Assembly: GCA_035578905.1 (NCBI GenBank)
Contig: JAQJVL010000423.1
Location: 496,001-560,000, forward strand
Length of the DNA: 64,000 nt
Source of the DNA: Stictocephala bisonia
Lineage: Eukaryota > Arthropoda > Insecta > Hemiptera > Membracidae
Direction: 5' to 3'
Every line of letters starts with the position of its first letter. The first letter of the stretch is position 1. Below are positions 58,901 through 64,000 of the stretch, in pieces. A program made the translations under genes and the position numbers. The notes beneath the pieces were generated by a model. It ran no database searches. It had not been told where the DNA came from and saw only the letters and a program-made list of their open reading frames with translations.

Positions 58901-61474
58901 TCCGATCTTTTAAAAATCTTACCTTCCCTTCAATTTTTAATTCTAGAAACCCTGAGCTTTGTAAGGTTTTTGTTAATATAAGCAATAAAGTGTAATATTT
59001 AGTAACACGTGTTCAGTGGCCTCGCAAATATTCAGAAAGTGACAGTACGGAATCCATCCTATCCGGACATCTCTAAGCCGCCGATCGTAGAGATATAGGC
59101 GAATATGAGGAGTGAATGAGTATGAGTGTAGTCATTGTTACTATCTGAGTTTGACTTAGCTCAGAAAGGACTATTTATTGATAGTCCAATAGCCATGGCA
59201 ACTATGGACCTACAGCTTTACGTGGAATCCAAACCACATAGTGTTGGTCTGATTTTCAGCTAACTGACAAGTCTGACACTGTGTTCTCTTCCCTATACAA
59301 CATCTAAACCTTAACTACCAATCAACATGGACACTCCAGACTTCTCTAGTAGTGTCTACGTTGATGACAACCATTGAGCGGACGCTGTGTCGGTATTAAG
59401 AGAACTGAGCATCCAACATACCACGTACAATCTCACAAACACTTTGTCCCCAAGTAGCTGGGCTACAGCACTGCACCACCAGATAATAATCTTTACTTCT
59501 AAAAAGAGTGTATACATCAACAATGTCATAGATTTCTGTTGGAGCAAAGTCAACTATTCATCTATAAAACAGAATTGACTGATAACATTACAATTATATA
59601 ACTTCAGGTAGAATGTTTAGAACAAGTTAAAGCAAGCAGTTTTTATCCTAGAAGGTAAAAATTAGCACAAAAGAAAAACAAAATAAATATCTTGCAAGGT
59701 AACAAATCATTTAAGACATACAATAATTGTTTAGTAGCCATGGATAAAGTTTATTTTAAAATATTTTGTACAGATATAAGATGATTTTTTTCAACATTAC
59801 AGTTTGTTACATAAACAGTATCGATAAAAATGAGCCAATTTATGCAGTACTAATGTAATTTGATATATATTTATAAAACTTGCCTTCATAAAATATTGCT
59901 CCTTCATATATAATATACTATCCATAAATATGCATAAACTATTTTTATTTCTATAGTTTATGAATTTTTACTTCTAAAGTAACAACGACTGTCAGTCTCA
60001 TGCTCACAGCTGTCGTCATTGCCGAGAAATAAAGCTATGGAAAAAAGGCCAGAAAATAAAAATAAAAGGATACAGTGGCTCATAGTATACCAAATTAAAC
60101 ATTGGAATCTAAGCTTTAAAATGACACATAACAAATGTAGTTTCAATGCACTATATATTAACTATAACCGAAAATTGGCATTGGTCACACTGTCACAACT
60201 GGCTGATGGCAGTTGACAAACGGCCTCTATCGATCACAATGTGACTAGTCGGCAGTTAGAGAGTTGATCTAAAAATATAAATATTTTCAGAGAAATTATA
60301 ATGTAACTGTTTAAAGTGTTGTAAGACTTTAAAAATTAATAACAGTATTTAGTTTTGTTGCACGTGTTTTAAGTCTAAATATAATAACCAAAGATTCAAT
60401 AAATTTAGATTTTGAAGTACATTAATAATAAGATGAAATATATTTAAACCTTTTGATCCCAGGGCATTTTCACATTTCCTATTTGAAAAAGCCAGGCCAT
60501 TTTTGGTGGAATTGCAAGGTTTCAAACAAACGTATGCATATTTTTTGTCATATTTATGTAAATCCTTTTTTTAAGTGAAGGAAAATAAGTGTTATTTCTA
60601 ATGAAATATAGTTTACTCTCCTGATTAAAATTTTTTTTATTAAAACAAAATATTTTATACATAATAGTTTTTTTTTTTAATTTGAAGATGCATAACATAT
60701 TTACAATTTTGTTTGGAATGTTTAGCTCATTACCATTTTATAGAAACTTTTAAACTGAACAAAGGCAAATAATTTCATTTACCATATTTAAAAATTGTCA
60801 TTTTATAAAAATAATAGAGGACAACTCTGCACGCTTTGCGTGCCAACCCCCTTTTTGGGGAGGGGGCAGAGCCCTTAAGCGTTCTCTTCTAAAATAAAAT
60901 GAGATTTGGTAGATAAACACGTACAGTTTGATACCCCACTTAGGCATTTTGTTTTAGTATTATCCTTTTTTTTTGAGATTTTTTTTGTTTTTGGGGCATA
61001 CACCCCTTACTAATTGCCCTTAATTGCTAGGATTCTTAAGCAGTATGACCACTAATTTTGGTTTTGGGGGGCAGTGGAGCCCATAAACATATAAAAAACA
61101 TAGCCTTTTCTAAAATATGATAGTATATTAGTAATTAACAGGAGAGTAGCCCACTTAGGTGTATTAGTTAAATGTTACCCAATTTTGGGTTTTAGAGCAT
61201 ATTTTTTATTTGGGGGGCACATCCCTTAAACTCTGTCTGTTCCAAAACATAATGGAACGCACAGGCCACTAAGCCCATGTAGGCTTATTTCCATTGAGAC
61301 AAAATGCAGTGTATTATTTTATTTATTTATGTTTATTTAGCTAACTTCTATCAATAATATTGATTCTTATGTATTATATAGATTATTATTCACTAATACT
61401 GCATTGATATGTATTTTGTATTCATGCAGAAATAAATTGATTTATTAATTCAAAAATTGATATTTTTGAAAGTG
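58901..61474. other. Mostly AT-rich DNA with a diverged repeat block
   Basis: No gene recognised. At 60830-61300 three to four diverged units share CCCACTTAGG, TTTGGGGGGCA and CCCTTAA motifs at irregular spacing (CCACTTAGG at about 60938 and 61152). They could be a decayed tandem array or an unknown element. A 63-nt potential minus-strand microexon at 59972-60034 is discussed elsewhere and not accepted. Confidence 0.4.
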
Positions 61475-62150
61475 ATAATATTGACTTAGCTTTATGTAGG
61501 TTTTTATTAGCATATCGTAATGCAGTTAACAATACCACAGAAGAAACACCAGCTAAACTGATTTTTAATCAACCCTAAAGGACAAGGTTAGACTTACTGA
61601 AACCTAATTTGCAACAATCGGTTGCGAACAAACAAGACAGACAAATATCTCAGACTAAGAGTTTGTCTGTCTGAGACAGTTATTAAACTGACAGTTAAGT
61701 GTGGGACAATCTGTTCTGGCAAAAGATTACAGGGGAAGAGATAGGTGGGTAGAAGCTATTGTTTTGAGTAGACTTGGCTTTGTCACCTACATAGTTGAAC
61801 TTGAATCGGGGTTGACATAGAAAAGACACATTGATCAGCTGATAGGGTTACAAACGGGTAGCACAGACGAGGGTATTCCTAAGCAGCAGGTGACATCAGA
61901 ATCAGCTGTTCCCCCATTCCAATACCGAATACAGAGATTAGGTCATAACTGGCTCAACCAGTTACTCTCTCACTCCGCAGCGGCAGTGCCCCTTCTCCGC
62001 GCCGCGCCCCTCCACAGCAGTCCTTCTCGCCACGTTACACTCCACTTGACATAAATAAACAGCTTTCTTTTCCTCCTTCACAGCTGACGATGACATCGCC
62101 TGTCAAAATAAACAGACGCTATCCGATGAGAGACCGTAAACCCACAGTTA
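61475..62150 (+). pseudogene. Ty3/gypsy-type integrase C-terminal remnant
   Basis: A decayed end of an LTR-retrotransposon Pol. Scattered motifs in changing frames include an AYRN...TTEETPAKL block near 61510, a TRLDLLKPN block near 61585, a short GRDRWVEAIV-like SH3 region near 61735, and RHIDQL near 61825. A YPMRDRKP-like terminal motif follows near 62120. This order is that of Ty3/gypsy integrase C-termini (family knowledge). Multiple stops and frameshifts are present, and neither LTRs nor the rest of Pol were found. It is an old, inactive copy. Confidence 0.65.
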
Positions 62151-62249
62151 GCATATTTTTTGTAATGTTTCAGTTAATATGGTTTATTGTTTGAATTGAT
62201 TTGTATATTTTATTTATTGTATTATACATCACATTACAGTCTGTTTTTA

Positions 62250-64000
62250 ATCATAGACCCAGTGGCGTCCATACATACATTTACACACAACAAAATGTTA
62301 ACAGAAAAATTCATTAAGGAAATAATATGCTTTTTGCAGAAGCCATTGTTTCAGTTCCTTCTTAAAAGTTGAGAGAGTAGTTATGTTTTGGAAGGTATCA
62401 GGCAACCTATTAAAAATCTTAGGCCCCAAATAATAAGGAGAATCTTCATACTTGGACAGTCTATGTTGATTTGTTGGTAAACTATTTTTGTACCTTGTAT
62501 AATGTTCATGAGTATCTTTCTGAGGTAAAAAATAGTTTTTATTTTTGAAAGTAAAACAGGCCAATTCCAAGATGTATAGAGAATATAGGGTAAGGATGTT
62601 CAAGTCTCTAAATAATGCTCTACAGGGGTAATTAATTGGTTTGTCAGCAAGTATGCGGACAACACGTTTCTGTAATAAAAATATCCGGTCAGTGCCAGTT
62701 GAGTTACCCCATACAAGAATGCCATATTTTAATAATGAAAAAAAAATAAACATAATATACCATTGTCTGTACATCCTTAGACGTAACCTTTTTAATCATT
62801 CTAATGGAGAAGCAAGCAGAGTTTAATTTTTTCCCAAGTTCATCTAAATGGTCTTTCCAGTTAAGATGTTGATCTATAGTGATGCCAAGAAATTTTACAC
62901 TATTATGGCTATTTACTACTGCACTATTTATGACTAAATCAAAATTCTCTTTTTGAAAATAATTTGATTGAAACGTTAAAAATTGAGTTTTTGCTATGTT
63001 CAATGATAAACCATTAGAGTTAAACCAGTCAGTAAAAAGTGGCACTTGTGATAGTATAGAACAGCTCAGTATATCATAATCAGGTTCTTCAAACAATACA
63101 GTAGTATCATCAGCGTACTGAATAAGATCCAAGTCCAGCAATTTAAATAGATCATTAACATAAATTATAAATAGGACCGGTCCTAGGATTGACCCTTGAG
63201 GGACGCCAACTGAAACTTCTTCCCAATCTGATGAGTTATAAATATCATTGGCATTGACCACAGTTTTTTGTTTTCTCTGAGCCAAGTAAGATTCAAACCA
63301 GTTTAAGGAAGCATTACCTATACCATAATGTTTTAATTTTTGAATCAAAATTTCATGTATGACACAGTCAAAAGCCTTGGACAGGTCGAAGAACACCCCA
63401 CAGATGCGCCGCGACCTATCCAAGGCCACAAGAACTATGTCAACAAATTTAGCTATTGCTGTTTCTGTTGAGAAACCTTTACGAAAACCATGTTGGGTAA
63501 AGTTGATTATGTTGTTCTGTAAAAGATAATCATTTAACTGTAAACAAACAATCTTTTCAAAAATTTTTGAGAATTATGTTAGAATTGCAATGGGGCGATA
63601 ATTATTAAATCTTTAAATATAGGATTACCTTTTTTATAAATAGGCTTAATAAGTGCATATTTCAGTCTCTCTGGGAAAATACCACTTTCCAGTGACTGGT
63701 TAATAATTTTTACAAGTGGTGGAACAATGATATCAACAACATATTTAATTACTCTAACAGGTATTTTGTCCCATCCCACCGATTTAGTGTTATTCAGAGA
63801 TAATATGGCATTCTTTAATGTTGCATTACTGACTGCTTTAAAAGAAAACGTACTAGTTGGACGTGTGAAACGAGCATGGGCCAAAGCTTTTTTCAAATCA
63901 TGTTTAGTACTTAAATTTTGAAATACGCTTAAAAAATGCTTATTAAAATCATCAGCAAGTTTCTTCGCAGCTATAGACTTAGGTACATTAGGATTTAAAT
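62250..64000 (-). mobile_element. LINE (CR1/L2/jockey-like), running off the right edge
   Basis: Minus-strand LINE, 3' end near 62250, continuing past the window. RT pieces: 63896-63579 (SVGWDKIPVRVIKYV; SGIFPERLK), 63429-62704 (FFDLSKAFDCVIHEILI, GVPQGSILGPVLF, IQYADDTTVLF, KFLGITIDQHLNW) and 62774-62298 (PCRALFRDLNILTL, HEHYTRYKN, YYLGPKIFNRLP). A single frameshift in the A9 run at 62738-62746 separates the last two. Related to, but distinct from, the LINEs at 16-22 kb. Confidence 0.88.
62298..63896 (-). pseudogene. LINE reverse transcriptase, partial
   Basis: The reverse transcriptase core with YADD intact and the C-terminal LINE domain. Breaks are few: one stop/frame change between 63579 and about 63500 and one homopolymer frameshift near 62740. 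The copy may be recent, and the second lesion could be a sequence error. The upstream endonuclease would be beyond position 64000. Confidence 0.85.

Noticed and set aside
59972..60034. Possible 63-nt minus-strand microexon (good acceptor CCTTTTTTCCATAG, donor GTAAAA) encoding LFLGNDDSCEHETDSRCYF
   Set aside because: Its phase does not fit the known DENND5 exon at 53612-53781 directly, the donor is poor, and I see no match to DENN-domain sequence. It could be an alternative exon only if another exon lies between.

Overview
This window is a piece of an AT-rich arthropod genome, most likely insect; the species cannot be named from the sequence. The evidence is one long-intron cellular gene of animal type, spliceosomal GT-AG introns, and a transposon community typical of insects (mariner, piggyBac, P-type, Tigger/pogo-like, Helitron, Penelope, jockey/L2-like and RNase H-bearing LINEs, a Ty3-type remnant). 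No tRNA, rRNA or CRISPR array was found.

Backbone: six phase-compatible exons on the minus strand (53612-53781, 40211-40425, 38600-38811, 11255-11467, 7513-7753, 6714-6878) encode about 405 residues of a DENND5 (Rab6IP1-like) protein, from the linker before the d-DENN region into the first RUN domain. Both ends of the gene lie outside the window. Its introns measure about 13.2, 1.4, 27.1, 3.5 and 0.6 kb. Much of the recognisable content of the two largest is mobile DNA.

Layout: 1-4140, a dead RNase H-containing LINE; 8318-8750, a MITE; 9566-10476, a deleted mariner; 12413-23120, a Tigger-like element whose two ends are split by a P-transposase relic and a nest of LINEs; 23824-28007, a Tc1-like element with long TIRs and a nested TTAA element (24479-25521); 28300-28868, a short Helitron; 30147-37111, a complete, nearly intact Helitron (OTU plus Rep/helicase); 38.1 and 39.6 kb, a 36-bp minisatellite; 40737-42041, a Penelope fragment with 526-bp inverted arms and a 14-bp target duplication; 43950-45131, a LINE 3' end; 46603-49622, an intact two-exon DNA transposon of a poorly described type; 50289-52789, a piggyBac with inactivating lesions; 54110-54818, a mariner remnant; 55310-58995, LINE wrecks; 61475-62150, a Ty3-type integrase remnant; 62250-64000, a LINE running off the end. 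A gap of exactly 500 N sits at 22363-22862.

The two most unusual systems are (i) the LINE at 17081-21542, whose ORF1 fuses a Ulp1/SENP8-like cysteine protease to an SGNH/GDSL hydrolase and which has landed in-frame inside an opposite-strand LINE, leaving a 7-bp duplication; and (ii) the 3020-bp transposon at 46603-49622, with 33-bp TIRs, repeated subterminal motifs and a spliced 663-residue putative transposase with an SDSCGGQN motif, apparently undamaged.
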